A stretch of DNA of 41,736 bases from Bacteroidota bacterium. GTDB taxonomy: Bacteria > Bacteroidota > Bacteroidia > Sphingobacteriales > Sphingobacteriaceae. Where the stretch lies: contig JAURMH010000072.1 in NCBI GenBank assembly GCA_030830805.1, positions 1 through 41,736 of the forward strand, given 5' to 3'. Position 1 is the first letter of the stretch. Each line of letters begins with the position of its first letter. Position numbers and translations under genes: made by a program. Below the pieces are notes generated by a model that saw nothing but the letters and a program-made list of their open reading frames with translations, was not told where the DNA came from and searched no databases. This document shows, one piece after another, positions 29,212-39,639 of the stretch.

Positions 29212-30540
29212 TTATATAGCTGCTGCACCCGCTGGTGTGCGACCTTTAATTCTTCCTGTTTTCATTAATCCATCATAATGACGCATTAATAAATGACTTT
29301 CAATTTGTTGTAAAGTATCTAATACTACACCAACCATAATCAACAAAGATGTTCCGCCATAAAAATTTGCGAACTGACTGTTGATTCCAACCATCACTGC
29401 GATCGAAGGCATAATAGCCACAATTGCTAAGAAGATAGATCCTGGTAAAGTAATATGAGAAATAACTCCGTCGATAAATTCACCTGTTTTTCTGCCTGGT
29501 TTAATACCGGGAACAAAGCCACCATTACGTTTCATATCATCTGCCATTTGCGTAGGATTTACAGTAATTGCAGTGTAGAAATAAGTGAAAGCGATGATTA
29601 AAAACGCGAATAATAAATTATAAGATAATGACATAGGGTTACCTAAATTAGGACCCATCCATTGTGCAAAACTTGATTCTGGTAAGAAAGATGCCATTGT
29701 TCCTGGAATGAACATAATAGCTTGTGCAAAAATGATTGGCATTACACCAGCCGCATTTACTTTTAGGGGAATGTATTGACGAACACCACCGTATTGTTTA
29801 TTTCCAACAATTCTTTTAGCGTATTGAACAGGAATTTTTCTTGTTCCTTGCACTAATAATATCACTAAAATAACTACGAATGCTAATGCTGCTAATTCAA
29901 TAATAAAAGGAATTAAGCCACCCCCATTTACACCCATTCTTGAAACTAATTCAGAAGAAAATGCTAAAGGCAATTGTGCAATAATACCAATCATGATGAT
30001 TAAAGAAATACCATTTCCTAAACCTTTATCTGTAATTCTTTCACCTAACCACATCACGAACATAGTTCCTGTAGTTAATACTAAAATAGAAGATAAAGAG
30101 AACAAGAATGAATCAAGCATAATAGCCTCTGGTGGTACTTGTGTTTTAACATAACCGATTGCTTGACCAGCAGTAATAAAGATGGTTAAGTATCTGGTAA
30201 TTTGATTTACTTTTTTTCTACCGCTTTCACCTTCTTTTTGTAAGCGTTGGAAGTAAGGAATTACAATTCCAAACAACTGAACTACAATGGAAGCAGAGAT
30301 ATATGGCATTACACCCAATGCAAAAACAGAGGCACGAGAAAACGAACCTCCAGCAAACATATTTAATAAACCTAAAATACCGTCTTGCGTTTTTGTTACC
30401 ATTAGCGTAGGATCAACTCCTGGCAATACGATAAAAGAACCTACACGGTAAATCAATAACAAAAGAATTGTATTAATAATACGAACTCTTAAGTCTTCGA
30501 TTTTAAAAATATTAGTTAATGTAGCTATAAATCTCTTCAT
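29212..30540 (-). CDS. secY: Preprotein translocase subunit SecY
   Basis: 442 aa, ~10 TM segments, LGVMPYISASIVVQL, GLGNGISLIIMIGI, GGFVPGIKPG. Confidence 0.98.
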   Translation of the reverse strand: MKRFIATLTNIFKIEDLRVRIINTILLLLIYRVGSFIVLPGVDPTLMVTKTQDGILGLLNMFAGGSFSRASVFALGVMPYISASIVVQLFGIVIPYFQRLQKEGESGRKKVNQITRYLTIFITAGQAIGYVKTQVPPEAIMLDSFLFSLSSILVLTTGTMFVMWLGERITDKGLGNGISLIIMIGIIAQLPLAFSSELVSRMGVNGGGLIPFIIELAALAFVVILVILLVQGTRKIPVQYAKRIVGNKQYGGVRQYIPLKVNAAGVMPIIFAQAIMFIPGTMASFLPESSFAQWMGPNLGNPMSLSYNLLFAFLIIAFTYFYTAITVNPTQMADDMKRNGGFVPGIKPGRKTGEFIDGVISHITLPGSIFLAIVAIMPSIAVMVGINSQFANFYGGTSLLIMVGVVLDTLQQIESHLLMRHYDGLMKTGRIKGRTPAGAAAI

Positions 30541-30544
30541 GAAT

Positions 30545-30991
30545 TTAGATAGTTACGATTGATCCACCTGCTGCTTCGATTGCTGCTTTTGCAGTTGCTG
30601 TAAATGCGTGTGCTTTTACTTCAACTTTTGCTTTTAATTCTCCGCGACCTAAAATTTTAACTAAATCAGATTTAGATGCAAGACCATACTGTCTTAAAAC
30701 TTCTAAATCAATCACCGTTAAATTATATTTTTCAATCAAACCTTGTAAAACATCAAGGTTAACACCTGTATGCTCTATGCGGTTGATATTTTTGAATCCA
30801 AACTTAGGAATACGACGTTGTAATGGCATTTGACCACCTTCGAAACCAACCTTACTTGAATTTCCTGAACGAGATCCAGCACCTTTATGTCCACGCGTTG
30901 AGGTTCCACCTCTTCCAGATCCTGTTCCTCTACCAATACGCTTGCTGCTTTTTACTGCCCCTATAGCTGGTTTTAAATTATTTAATTTCAT
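30545..30991 (-). CDS. rplO: 50S ribosomal protein L15
   Basis: KRIGRGTGSGRGGTSTRGHKGAGSRSG, GFEGGQMPLQRRIPKFGF. Confidence 0.98.
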   Translation of the reverse strand: MKLNNLKPAIGAVKSSKRIGRGTGSGRGGTSTRGHKGAGSRSGNSSKVGFEGGQMPLQRRIPKFGFKNINRIEHTGVNLDVLQGLIEKYNLTVIDLEVLRQYGLASKSDLVKILGRGELKAKVEVKAHAFTATAKAAIEAAGGSIVTI

Positions 30992-31024
30992 TTTCGTTGA
31001 ATCTATGCCTAATGGCTAAAACAA

Positions 31025-31204
31025 TTAACTATTTTCTACTTTGATCAGATGATTAACTTTTGCAACCATTCCTAAAATTTGAGGAGTTGCTTCTACTTCA
31101 ACAGTCTGATTCATTTTTCTTAAACCTAAAGCAAACATTGTTTTCTTTTGTCTAAGGCTTCTGTCTATGACACTTTTGGTCTGTGTAATTTTTATCTTCG
31201 ACAT
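31025..31204 (-). CDS. rpmD: 50S ribosomal protein L30
   Basis: Just below ORF-track cutoff; translates to MSKIKITQTKSVIDRSLRQKKTMFALGLRKMNQTVEVEATPQILGMVAKVNHLIKVENS (59 aa). Confidence 0.96.
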   Translation of the reverse strand: MSKIKITQTKSVIDRSLRQKKTMFALGLRKMNQTVEVEATPQILGMVAKVNHLIKVENS

Positions 31205-31210
31205 AATTTC

Positions 31211-31729
31211 TTAACCGTTAAATACTTTATTTAAAGAAACACCTCTATGTTGAGCTACTGTAATTGCATCTCTCATATTAGCTAATGCAGCAACCGTTGC
31301 TTTTACCACGTTATGTGGATTTGAAGAACCTTTTGACTTAGCCAAAACGTCTGTAACGCCAGCACTTTCTAAAACTGCACGCATTGCACCACCCGCAATT
31401 ACACCTGTTCCATGTGATGCTGGTTTCAAGAATACGTATCCACCAGAATATTTACCATATTGCTCGTGAGGTACAGTACCTTTGTGAATTGGCACTTTTA
31501 TTAAATTCTTTTTAGCATCGTCGATACCTTTAGCAATTGCTTCGGTTACTTCTTTCGCTTTTCCTAAACCAAATCCTACTACTCCATTTTCATCTCCAAC
31601 CACAACGATTGCAGAAAAACTGAATGTACGACCACCTTTAGTAACTTTAGCTACACGCTGAATACTTACTAATTTGTCTTTTAATTCAATATCAGTAGTT
31701 TTTACTCTTTTTATATTTGCTGTTGACAT
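31211..31729 (-). CDS. rpsE: 30S ribosomal protein S5
   Basis: [42 protein letters not shown]; start MSTANIKRV at 31729 rather than 31768. Confidence 0.97.
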   Translation of the reverse strand: MSTANIKRVKTTDIELKDKLVSIQRVAKVTKGGRTFSFSAIVVVGDENGVVGFGLGKAKEVTEAIAKGIDDAKKNLIKVPIHKGTVPHEQYGKYSGGYVFLKPASHGTGVIAGGAMRAVLESAGVTDVLAKSKGSSNPHNVVKATVAALANMRDAITVAQHRGVSLNKVFNG

Positions 31730-31739
31730 TTTCTGATTT

Positions 31740-32093
31740 TTAGAATTGTAAACCACCTTCTCTAGCACCTTCTGCTAAAGATTTAATTCTTCCGTGATAT
31801 AAATAACCGTTTCTGTCGAAAACAACTTTTTCTATACCAGCAGCTTTTGCTTTTTCTGCAATTAATATGCCTACCGCTTTTGATTGGTCAACTTTGTTTA
31901 AGTCTGCAGCTACCGCGTTTTTCGCGCTAGATGCAAATGCTAAAGTTTTTCCGTTTAAATCATCAATTACTTGAGCGTAAATTGCTTTATTACTTCTGTA
32001 CACAGAAAGTCTAGGCATTTCAGGTGTACCACTGATGGCAATTCTGATACCTTTTTTAATTCTTAATCTTCTTGAAGACTTATTTTTTCCCAT
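31740..32093 (-). CDS. rplR: 50S ribosomal protein L18
   Basis: [46 protein letters not shown]. Confidence 0.97.
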   Translation of the reverse strand: MGKNKSSRRLRIKKGIRIAISGTPEMPRLSVYRSNKAIYAQVIDDLNGKTLAFASSAKNAVAADLNKVDQSKAVGILIAEKAKAAGIEKVVFDRNGYLYHGRIKSLAEGAREGGLQF

Positions 32094-32105
32094 GACTCTT
32101 CTTAA

Positions 32106-32663
32106 TTATTTTTTAGCTGCTGACTTACCTGCTTTTCTTCTCAATACCTCACCAGCAAATTTAATACCTTTACCTTTGTATGGTTCTGGAGCTCTTAAAG
32201 ATCTGATCTTAGCGGCAACTTGACCAATTAACTGCTTGTCTATACTTTCTAAAATAATAGTTGGGTTTTGCCCTTTTTCTGCAGTAGTAGTAACTTTAAT
32301 TTCTTTAGGTAATTCGAACACAAAATGGTGAGAATAACCTAATACCATATCCAAAGTGTTGCCTTGGTTGGTAGCACGGTAACCTACACCTACTAATTCT
32401 TGCGTTACTTTATACCCTTGCGTTACTCCAACAACCATGTTGTTTACTAGAGAACGGTATAAACCATGCAATGCTTTATGTCTCTTTTGTTCAGTTGGAC
32501 GAGCAACAATGATATGTCCCTCTTCAACTTTAACAATGATATCTTTATCTACTTCTTGCGTTAATGATCCTTTAGGACCTTTAACAGTTACTACATTTTC
32601 AGGAGAAACTGTTAATTCTACACCTTGTGGCAAGGCTATAGGTAATTTTCCAATTCTTGACAT
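32106..32663 (-). CDS. rplF: 50S ribosomal protein L6
   Basis: MSRIGKLPIALPQGVELTV, RSLRAPEPYKGKGIKFAGEVLRRKAGKSAAKK. Confidence 0.98.
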   Translation of the reverse strand: MSRIGKLPIALPQGVELTVSPENVVTVKGPKGSLTQEVDKDIIVKVEEGHIIVARPTEQKRHKALHGLYRSLVNNMVVGVTQGYKVTQELVGVGYRATNQGNTLDMVLGYSHHFVFELPKEIKVTTTAEKGQNPTIILESIDKQLIGQVAAKIRSLRAPEPYKGKGIKFAGEVLRRKAGKSAAKK

Positions 32664-32670
32664 TTTTTCG

Positions 32671-32677
32671 TCCTCCT
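32671..32677 (-). promoter_or_regulatory. Strong Shine-Dalgarno AGGAGGA for rplF
   Basis: Minus strand AGGAGGA-CGAAAAA-ATG, 7-nt spacing. Confidence 0.75.
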
Positions 32678-32679
32678 AA

Positions 32680-33078
32680 TTAATATATGTAACATAATAC
32701 TTCGCCACCAACATTTTGAAGTCTTGCTTCTTTGTCAGACATCACACCTTTTGAGGTAGAGATGATTGCGATTCCTAAACCATTCAATACTCTTGGCATC
32801 GTTGCGGTACCAGAATATGATCTTAAACCAGGTTTACTGATTCTTTGGAGTTTCCTGATTGCCGAAGTTTTAGTAATCGGATGGTATTTTAAAGCAATTT
32901 TAATGCTGCTGTCAATACCTGCATCTTCAAACTTGTAATTCGCAATATATCCTTTATCAAAAAGCACTTTCGTGATTTCCTTTTTGATATTAGATGCAGG
33001 AATTTCGACAACCCGATGGTTGGCCTTGATGGCATTCCTTACTCTTGTAAGATAATCTGCTATTGGATCTGTAGTCAT
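32680..33078 (-). CDS. rpsH: 30S ribosomal protein S8
   Basis: MTTDPIADYLTRVRNAI, GLGIAIISTSKGVMSDKEARLQNVGGEVLCYIY. Confidence 0.98.
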   Translation of the reverse strand: MTTDPIADYLTRVRNAIKANHRVVEIPASNIKKEITKVLFDKGYIANYKFEDAGIDSSIKIALKYHPITKTSAIRKLQRISKPGLRSYSGTATMPRVLNGLGIAIISTSKGVMSDKEARLQNVGGEVLCYIY

Positions 33079-33118
33079 TTTATTTTTAATTCTACTTATT
33101 TAATTTTAAATTTTTAGC

Positions 33119-33166
33119 GGAGGGCAAAGATATGAATATTTTTGACCTATCCCTATAATTTGCTCC
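33119..33166 (-). promoter_or_regulatory. Imperfect hairpin plus TATCTTTG -7-like element in the rpsN-rpsH gap
   Basis: GGA/TCC and GCAAA/TTTGC pairing separated by a 2-nt bulge; TATCTTTG on minus strand at 33125-33132. No clear -33 TTG. Confidence 0.35.
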
Positions 33167-33176
33167 TTTTTATTGC

Positions 33177-33446
33177 TTACCAGCTAGATTTTGTCACTCC
33201 TGGGATCTTTCCAGCTAGTGCCATTTCTCTAAAAGTAACCCTTGAAATACCAAATTGACGCATATAACCTCTTGGACGACCAGTTAATTTACAACGGTTG
33301 TGTAAACGAACAGGGCTAGAGTTTTTTGGCAATTTATCCAATCCTTGGAAATCTCCGGCAGCCTTCAAATCAGCTCTTTTTTGAGCATATTTATCAACTA
33401 ATCTCTGACGCTTTGCTTCGCGCGCTTTTAAACCTTCTTTAGCCAT
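33177..33446 (-). CDS. rpsN: 30S ribosomal protein S14 (long, zinc-independent type)
   Basis: 89 aa; [46 protein letters not shown]; no CXXC pairs. Confidence 0.97.
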   Translation of the reverse strand: MAKEGLKAREAKRQRLVDKYAQKRADLKAAGDFQGLDKLPKNSSPVRLHNRCKLTGRPRGYMRQFGISRVTFREMALAGKIPGVTKSSW

Positions 33447-33451
33447 TTTAC

Positions 33452-34012
33452 TTAGTTATTATTTTGATTTTTAAATGGTAAACCAAACTCTTTTAATAAT
33501 TCTAAAGCTTCTTTATCTGTTTCCGCATTGGTAACGAATGTAATATCCATACCTGTAATCTTATTGATTTTATCAATATCGATCTCTGGGAAGATGATTT
33601 GCTCAGTAACACCTAAAGTGTAGTTACCGCGTCCATCAAAACCTTTATCATTGATACCTTTGAAATCACGGATACGAGGCAAAGCAACAGAGATTAATCT
33701 GTCTAGGAACTCATACATTTGATTATCACGAAGTGTTACACGAACACCAACTGGTACAGCTTTACGCAATTTAAAGTTCGAGATATCTTTCTTTGACTTG
33801 GTTGCAACTGCGCGTTGACCAGTAATCATCGTAATTTCCTCTACTGCGTTATCAATTAATTTTTTATCTGAAACGGCAGCACCAACACCTTGGTTGATAC
33901 AGATTTTCATCAATTTCGGTACTTGCATAATGCTTTTGTACTGAAATTTATCTTTCAAAGAAGCAATAATATCCTTCTTGTAAGCCGCTTTTAATCTTGG
34001 TTCGTAAGCCAT
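33452..34012 (-). CDS. rplE: 50S ribosomal protein L5
   Basis: [48 protein letters not shown]. Confidence 0.98.
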   Translation of the reverse strand: MAYEPRLKAAYKKDIIASLKDKFQYKSIMQVPKLMKICINQGVGAAVSDKKLIDNAVEEITMITGQRAVATKSKKDISNFKLRKAVPVGVRVTLRDNQMYEFLDRLISVALPRIRDFKGINDKGFDGRGNYTLGVTEQIIFPEIDIDKINKITGMDITFVTNAETDKEALELLKEFGLPFKNQNNN

Positions 34013-34353
34013 TATTTTATCACCTCCCCTGATTTTTTTGCAAATCTTTCTAGTTTTCCTTCTGCGTTTGCTTTTCTTCCAACTCTAGTAGGTTTACCAG
34101 ATGCAGGATCTACGAGCATTACATTAGATACGTTTACTGGAGCTTCCATTTTTACGATGCCACCTTCTGTATTTTTTGCATTTGGTTTAGTATGTTTAGA
34201 TACCATGTTGATGCCTTCTACAATAACAGTGTTTTTCGCTAAGCTCACACTTAATACTTTTCCTGATTGACCTTTTGAATCTCCAGCGATAACTTTTACA
34301 GTATCCCCTTTACGGATTTTCAATTTAGTCTGAGTGTTATATTTTCTTTCCAT
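34012..34353 (-). CDS. rplX: 50S ribosomal protein L24
   Basis: [41 protein letters not shown] overlap with rplE start. Confidence 0.97.
   Translation of the reverse strand: MERKYNTQTKLKIRKGDTVKVIAGDSKGQSGKVLSVSLAKNTVIVEGINMVSKHTKPNAKNTEGGIVKMEAPVNVSNVMLVDPASGKPTRVGRKANAEGKLERFAKKSGEVIK
34020..34029 (-). promoter_or_regulatory. Strong Shine-Dalgarno GGGGAGGTGA for rplE
   Basis: Minus strand GGGGAGGTGATAAAATAATG, inside the 3' end of rplX. Confidence 0.75.
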
Positions 34354-34355
34354 GA

Positions 34356-34724
34356 TTATAATACCTCCGGTGCTAATGAAACAATTTTCATGAATTGTTT
34401 TTCACGCAATTCTCTAGCTACTGGGCCAAAAATACGTGTACCCCTTGGTTCGTCGTTTGCATTTAATAACACAGCTGCGTTATCATCGAAACGAATATAT
34501 GAACCATCTTTGCGACGTACTTCTTTTTTAGTCCTAACAATTACTGCTTTGGAAACTGTTCCTTTCTTGATATTTCCAGAAGGAATTGCATGTTTTACAG
34601 TAACAACGATCTTATCGCCTACTGATGCGTATCTCTTACCTGTTCCACCTAATACACGGATGCATAATACTTCTTTAGCTCCGCTATTATCTGCTACTGT
34701 AAGTCTTGATTCTTGCTGTATCAT
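34356..34724 (-). CDS. rplN: 50S ribosomal protein L14
   Basis: [28 protein letters not shown]. Confidence 0.98.
   Translation of the reverse strand: MIQQESRLTVADNSGAKEVLCIRVLGGTGKRYASVGDKIVVTVKHAIPSGNIKKGTVSKAVIVRTKKEVRRKDGSYIRFDDNAAVLLNANDEPRGTRIFGPVARELREKQFMKIVSLAPEVL
34363..34368 (-). promoter_or_regulatory. Strong Shine-Dalgarno GGAGGT for rplX
   Basis: Minus strand CCGGAGGTATTATAATCATG, inside the 3' end of rplN. Confidence 0.75.
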
Positions 34725-34726
34725 GA

Positions 34727-34999
34727 TTATTTAGCCCTTTCTAAAATTTCAACTACTCTCCAACGCTTGTTTTTACTAAGCGGACGAACTTCCATAATGC
34801 TAACCGTATCACCGATATTACATTCGTTTTTCTCGTCATGAGCCATAAATTTGTTCGTAGTTTTTACGAACTTGCCATAGATCGGGTGTTTCACCTTACG
34901 CTCGATTGCTACTGTAACAGATTTCTCCATTTTGTTGCTAACCACTTGCCCGATTCTCGTTTTTCTTAATTTTCTTGTTTCTTCCATTTCCTGAGACAT
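34727..34999 (-). CDS. rpsQ: 30S ribosomal protein S17
   Basis: [37 protein letters not shown]. Confidence 0.98.
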   Translation of the reverse strand: MSQEMEETRKLRKTRIGQVVSNKMEKSVTVAIERKVKHPIYGKFVKTTNKFMAHDEKNECNIGDTVSIMEVRPLSKNKRWRVVEILERAK

Positions 35000-35008
35000 T
35001 TTACAAAA

Positions 35009-35212
35009 TTATTCTGCGCTTGTTGTTAACTCGCGTTGTTTCAATTCTGTATTTAATTGAGCGATTGTTTTTCTTAAAGTACGAATAACCATAGGGTTTT
35101 CAACTGCTGATACAGCATGGCTGAATTTCAACTTTGTTAAATTTCCCTTTTCTTCTTGTATCCTTACTTTAATCTCTTCTATTGAGAGTTCTTTTATTTC
35201 TGCGTATTTCAT
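35009..35212 (-). CDS. rpmC: 50S ribosomal protein L29
   Basis: MKYAEIKELSIEEIKVRIQEEKGNLTKLKFSHAVSAVENPMVIRTLRKTIAQLNTELKQRE. Confidence 0.96.
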   Translation of the reverse strand: MKYAEIKELSIEEIKVRIQEEKGNLTKLKFSHAVSAVENPMVIRTLRKTIAQLNTELKQRELTTSAE

Positions 35213-35235
35213 CTCTTTTTGTTTTTATTTCAGCG

Positions 35236-35256
35236 GGAATCCTGAGCCAAGATTCC
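35236..35256 (-). other. Intergenic hairpin between rplP and rpmC
   Basis: GGAATC-TTGGCTCAG-GATTCC, perfect 6-bp stem on minus strand. Confidence 0.35.
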
Positions 35257-35268
35257 ATGAATTGCTAA

Positions 35269-35691
35269 TTATGCTTCTGTATAATCTCTTCTAACGACAA
35301 ACTTAGTTGCAACAGGAAGTTTTTGTGCAGCAAGACGCAAAGCCTCTTTTGCAACTTCCAATGAAACGCCTTCTGCTTCGAAGATCATGCGTCCTGGTTT
35401 TACTACTGCTACCCAATATTCTGGAGCACCTTTACCTTTACCCATACGTACTTCAGCTGGTTTTTTAGTTACTGGTTTGTCTGGGAAGATACGGATCCAT
35501 ACTTGACCCTCTCTTTTCATGAAACGTGTAACCGCAATACGAGCCGCTTCAATTTGACGACTTGTAATCCAGCAATCTTCTAACGATTTGATTCCGAATG
35601 AACCGAATGCAAGTGTAGCACCTCTTTTGGCGTTACCTTTCATTCTGCCCTTCTGCATCTTTCTAAATTTCGTTCTTTTTGGTTGTAACAT
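35269..35691 (-). CDS. rplP: 50S ribosomal protein L16
   Basis: [58 protein letters not shown]. Confidence 0.98.
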   Translation of the reverse strand: MLQPKRTKFRKMQKGRMKGNAKRGATLAFGSFGIKSLEDCWITSRQIEAARIAVTRFMKREGQVWIRIFPDKPVTKKPAEVRMGKGKGAPEYWVAVVKPGRMIFEAEGVSLEVAKEALRLAAQKLPVATKFVVRRDYTEA

Positions 35692-35727
35692 AACTTTACC
35701 TTTTTATTCCCTTTAAGAATCCTCTAA

Positions 35728-36546
35728 TTATTTACTATTAGTTCTTTTTGTTGCACCGCCTCTGTTTCCAGCTGCTCCACCTCTTCTATCACCAGAACCT
35801 CTATTATCGCGTTTGTCGCCACCTCTATTATCTCTTCTGTCTGGACGATCGCCGCCAGCACCACCTTCTGTTCTTGATTTAGTATTTGCTGAAGATCCAA
35901 TGTTTGGAGAAAGATCACGCTTACCGTAAACTTCACCTTTACAAATCCACACTTTAATACCAATCTTACCGTAAGTAGTCAAAGCTTCTGCTAATGCATA
36001 ATCAATGTCTGCTCTTAAAGTATGCAAAGGCACTCTTCCGTCTTTATATTGTTCGCTACGAGCCATCTCTGCTCCACCTAAACGACCAGAAGTCATGATT
36101 TTGATACCTTCAGCGCCCATACGCATGGTAGATGCAATTGATGTTTTCATTGCACGACGGAAAGAGATTCTTGCCTCTAATTGTTTTGCAACGCCATCTG
36201 CTACTAACTGTGCGTCTAATTCTGGACGTTTAATTTCGAAGATGTTAATTTGAACATCTTTTTTGGTAATTTTCTTTAACTCTTCTTTGATCTTATCCAC
36301 TTCTTGTCCGCCTTTACCGATAACGATACCTGGACGTGCAGTGTGAATGGTAATGGTGATGCGTTTTAAAGTACGCTCAATTACGATCTTAGCAATACCT
36401 CCCTTGGAGATACGAGCCATAATATATTTACGAATCTTTTCGTCTTCAACTAATTTATCAGCATAGTGATTTCCACCGAACCAATTAGAATCCCAACCTT
36501 TAATGATTCCTAATCTATATCCTATTGGATTTACTTTTTGTCCCAT
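35728..36546 (-). CDS. rpsC: 30S ribosomal protein S3 with G/R/D-rich C-terminal tail
   Basis: [27 protein letters not shown] domain [21 protein letters not shown]; low-complexity tail. Confidence 0.98.
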   Translation of the reverse strand: MGQKVNPIGYRLGIIKGWDSNWFGGNHYADKLVEDEKIRKYIMARISKGGIAKIVIERTLKRITITIHTARPGIVIGKGGQEVDKIKEELKKITKKDVQINIFEIKRPELDAQLVADGVAKQLEARISFRRAMKTSIASTMRMGAEGIKIMTSGRLGGAEMARSEQYKDGRVPLHTLRADIDYALAEALTTYGKIGIKVWICKGEVYGKRDLSPNIGSSANTKSRTEGGAGGDRPDRRDNRGGDKRDNRGSGDRRGGAAGNRGGATKRTNSK

Positions 36547-36552
36547 TTCTAG

Positions 36553-36912
36553 TTAGTTCTTGGTTTCTGATATTTTACTGTCTACAACTAATGTTACGTG
36601 ATTTGATCTTTTACGGATACGGTATCCTCTTCCTTGCGGAGCAGGGCGTAATCTTTTCAATTGACGACCACCGTCAACCATAACAGATTTCACATATAAT
36701 TCGCTTTCTTCCATACGAACACCTTCGTTTTTTGCTTGCCAATTTGCAATGGCAGAAAGCAAAAGTTTCTCCACGCGTTGTGAAGCTTCTTTAGTGTTGT
36801 ACTTTAGAATATGTAAAGCATTTTCTACTTTTTGTCCTCTGATTAAATCTACAACCAAACGCATTTTACGTGGTGAGGTTGGACAATCATTTAATTTTGC
36901 GATAGCTTCCAT
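36553..36912 (-). CDS. rplV: 50S ribosomal protein L22
   Basis: [45 protein letters not shown]. Confidence 0.98.
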   Translation of the reverse strand: MEAIAKLNDCPTSPRKMRLVVDLIRGQKVENALHILKYNTKEASQRVEKLLLSAIANWQAKNEGVRMEESELYVKSVMVDGGRQLKRLRPAPQGRGYRIRKRSNHVTLVVDSKISETKN

Positions 36913-36920
36913 GTTACTTC

Positions 36921-37190
36921 TTATTTCTTTTTATCACCTGAATGTCCTCTGAATGTACGGGTTGGGGAGAATTCTCCTAATTTATGTCCAACCATGTTTT
37001 CAGTTACGTAAACAGGAATAAATTTATTACCATTATGAACTGCAAATGTATGTCCCACAAAATCTGGTGAGATCATTGATCTTCTTGACCAAGTTTTAAT
37101 TACTGATTTCTTGCTAGCGTCGTTCATAACAACAACTTTTTTCTCAAGATTAAAATCAATATAAGGTCCTTTTTTAACTGAACGAGCCAT
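36921..37190 (-). CDS. rpsS: 30S ribosomal protein S19
   Basis: [51 protein letters not shown]. Confidence 0.98.
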   Translation of the reverse strand: MARSVKKGPYIDFNLEKKVVVMNDASKKSVIKTWSRRSMISPDFVGHTFAVHNGNKFIPVYVTENMVGHKLGEFSPTRTFRGHSGDKKK

Positions 37191-38014
37191 TATTTCTTCC
37201 TTCTTTCAATGATGTAACGATTCGATGATTTCTTTTTGTAGCGAGTTTTGTAACCTTTCGCTAACACACCTGTTCTAGAACGTGGGTGACCTCCAGAAGC
37301 TCTACCTTCACCACCACCCATAGGGTGATCGACTGGGTTCATCGCTACTGGTCTTGTTCTTGGACGGCGACCCAACCAACGGTTTCTTCCTGCTTTACCT
37401 AATCTTTCGATTTGGTGATCAGAATTTGAAGATTTTCCGATAGTTGCAATACACTCTGATAAAATCATACGAGTTTCACCTGAAGGCATTTTAATGATCG
37501 CATACTTACCGTCACGCGCTGCTAATTGAGCGTATGTACCAGCACCTCTTGCGATCTTACCACCTTGACCAGGTTTCATTTCGATGTTGTGAATCAATGT
37601 ACCTAATGGAATATTCTTTAATGGAAGTGCATTACCAATTTCTGGTGCAGAACCTTCTCCACTTTGAATTTTCATTCCAACTGTTAAACCTTCTGGAGAA
37701 AGAATGTATCTTTTTTCTCCGTCTGCATAATGCAATAATGCAATACGAGATGTTCTGTTTGGATCATACTCGATGGTTGCTACCACTGCTGGAATACCAT
37801 GTTTATCTCTTTTGAAATCGATCAAACGATATGATTTCTTATGACCACCGCCAATATAACGCATAGTCATTTTTCCCGAATGGTTACGTCCGCCTGATCT
37901 CTTATGAGAAACCACGAGCGATTTTTCAGGAACGTTAGTTGTAATGTCTGAAGTATCAGCACTTACTCTAAATCGTTGTCCCGGCGTAGTCGGTTTATAT
38001 CTTTTAACTGCCAT
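37190..38014 (-). CDS. rplB: 50S ribosomal protein L2
   Basis: [38 protein letters not shown]. Confidence 0.98.
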   Translation of the reverse strand: MAVKRYKPTTPGQRFRVSADTSDITTNVPEKSLVVSHKRSGGRNHSGKMTMRYIGGGHKKSYRLIDFKRDKHGIPAVVATIEYDPNRTSRIALLHYADGEKRYILSPEGLTVGMKIQSGEGSAPEIGNALPLKNIPLGTLIHNIEMKPGQGGKIARGAGTYAQLAARDGKYAIIKMPSGETRMILSECIATIGKSSNSDHQIERLGKAGRNRWLGRRPRTRPVAMNPVDHPMGGGEGRASGGHPRSRTGVLAKGYKTRYKKKSSNRYIIERRKK

Positions 38015-38021
38015 AACCTAA

Positions 38022-38312
38022 TTAGATGTTATTATAAAAGTCAATAGTGCTACCTTCTGCTAATGAAACGATCGCTTTTTTCACACGACCTGTAGTTCCA
38101 GAAACAACTCCTGTTTTTGTACCACGAGATTTGAATTTCCCTGGTGCAATCATAGTGTTAACTGCAATTACTGTAACATTGAACATTGCTTCAACAGCAT
38201 TCTTGATTTGTATTTTATTTGCTTTTCTATCTACCACAAATGCATAGCGATTAAACTTCTCGCCCATTGCAGCTACTTTCTCTGTAAGTATTGGTTTTTT
38301 TAGTATTTCCAT
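38022..38312 (-). CDS. rplW: 50S ribosomal protein L23
   Basis: ILKKPILTEKVAAMGEKFNRYAFVVDRKANKIQIKNAVEAMFNVTV. Confidence 0.97.
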   Translation of the reverse strand: MEILKKPILTEKVAAMGEKFNRYAFVVDRKANKIQIKNAVEAMFNVTVIAVNTMIAPGKFKSRGTKTGVVSGTTGRVKKAIVSLAEGSTIDFYNNI

Positions 38313-38316
38313 CGTC

Positions 38317-38946
38317 TTACTTACTTAATGATTCTTCAATTGATTTAACTGAACCTGAAGTCAATACTAATTTATCTGCATTTAACAAATCGTAAGTATT
38401 GATGTCTGAAGCAGAAACAACTTTTGCTTTTTGCAAGTTTCTGCTTGACAAATAAATTGCCTCACTCATGCCTGCTAAAACTAATAATGATTTCTTATCA
38501 GAAATTTTCAAGTTATTCATAATGTTCACAAAGTTTTTAGTTTTTGGAGATTCCATTTGGAAATCTTCCAAAATAACGATGTCATTATTTTTTGCTTTGT
38601 AAGTCAATGCTGACATACGCGCCAAAGCTTTTAACTTCTTATTTAATTTGAAGCTGTAATCTCTTGGTTGCGGACCAAAAACACGTCCACCACCTTTAAA
38701 CATTGGACTCTTGATGCTACCTTTACGGGATCCACCAGTACCTTTTTGTTTATGTAATTTTCTAGTTGAACCAGAAATTTCGTTACGTTGCTTCGATTTG
38801 TGTGTTCCTTGACGTTGATTCGCTAAATATTGTTTAACATCTAAATAAATAGCGTGATCATTTGGTTCAATACCGAAAATGGCGTCGGAAAGGGTAACCT
38901 TGTTACCTGTCTCTTTTCCTTCAATGTTTACTACCTTAAATTCCAT
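38317..38946 (-). CDS. rplD: 50S ribosomal protein L4
   Basis: [58 protein letters not shown]. Confidence 0.98.
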   Translation of the reverse strand: MEFKVVNIEGKETGNKVTLSDAIFGIEPNDHAIYLDVKQYLANQRQGTHKSKQRNEISGSTRKLHKQKGTGGSRKGSIKSPMFKGGGRVFGPQPRDYSFKLNKKLKALARMSALTYKAKNNDIVILEDFQMESPKTKNFVNIMNNLKISDKKSLLVLAGMSEAIYLSSRNLQKAKVVSASDINTYDLLNADKLVLTSGSVKSIEESLSK

Positions 38947-38949
38947 CGC

Positions 38950-39567
38950 TTATTTTTCCAATATTACATATGAACCTTTTGCACCAGGGATAGAACCACT
39001 TACTACTAATAAGTTTTGTTCTGGGTACACTTTTAATACTTGCAAGTTTTGAATTTTCACGCGGTCTCCACCCATTCTGCCTGCCATACGCATTCCTTTG
39101 AATACTTTTGACGGCCAAGAAGAAGCTCCTAATGAACCTGGCGCTCTTAATCGGTTATGCTGACCGTGAGTTTGACCACCCACACCAGCAAATCCATGAC
39201 GCTTTACAACACCTTGAAATCCTTTACCTTTTGAGGTTCCTACCACATCGATAAGATCACCTTCTACGAAAAGCTCTGCAGTAATTACTTCGCCGATTGA
39301 TTTTGCATCATTAAACTTCTTGAATTCAACAAGTTTCTTTTTTGCAGTCGTATTTGCTTTCGCAAAATGACCTTTCATCGGTTTAGAAGTGTTCTTGTCC
39401 TTCTTTTCGTCATACGCTAACTGTACAGAAGCGTAACCGTCTGTTTCAACGGTTTTTACTTGCGTTACTACGCAAGGACCGGCTTGTATAACTGTACATG
39501 GGATGTTTTTACCCTCCGCATTGTACACGCTAGTCATTCCTACTTTTTTACCAATTATTCCTGACAT
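38950..39567 (-). CDS. rplC: 50S ribosomal protein L3
   Basis: [52 protein letters not shown]. Confidence 0.98.
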   Translation of the reverse strand: MSGIIGKKVGMTSVYNAEGKNIPCTVIQAGPCVVTQVKTVETDGYASVQLAYDEKKDKNTSKPMKGHFAKANTTAKKKLVEFKKFNDAKSIGEVITAELFVEGDLIDVVGTSKGKGFQGVVKRHGFAGVGGQTHGQHNRLRAPGSLGASSWPSKVFKGMRMAGRMGGDRVKIQNLQVLKVYPEQNLLVVSGSIPGAKGSYVILEK

Positions 39568-39581
39568 TTGTTTTTGTTTTT

Positions 39582-39618
39582 ACATCCATCGTAGTGTAGG
39601 CCACTTCGTTCAAGATGT
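39582..39618 (-). ncRNA. Candidate structured leader element between rpsJ and rplC
   Basis: Minus strand ACATC-TTGAA-CGAAGTG-GCCTA-CACTACG-ATG-GATGT: outer 5-bp stem enclosing a 7-position stem with one A-A mismatch. Confidence 0.4.
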
Positions 39619-39639
39619 GTGTATATTATATTTAATTTA

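Noticed and set aside
35724-35963. 79-aa minus-strand ORF in another frame of rpsC
   Set aside because: Alternate-frame reading of the repetitive S3 tail; no start context or homology evident.
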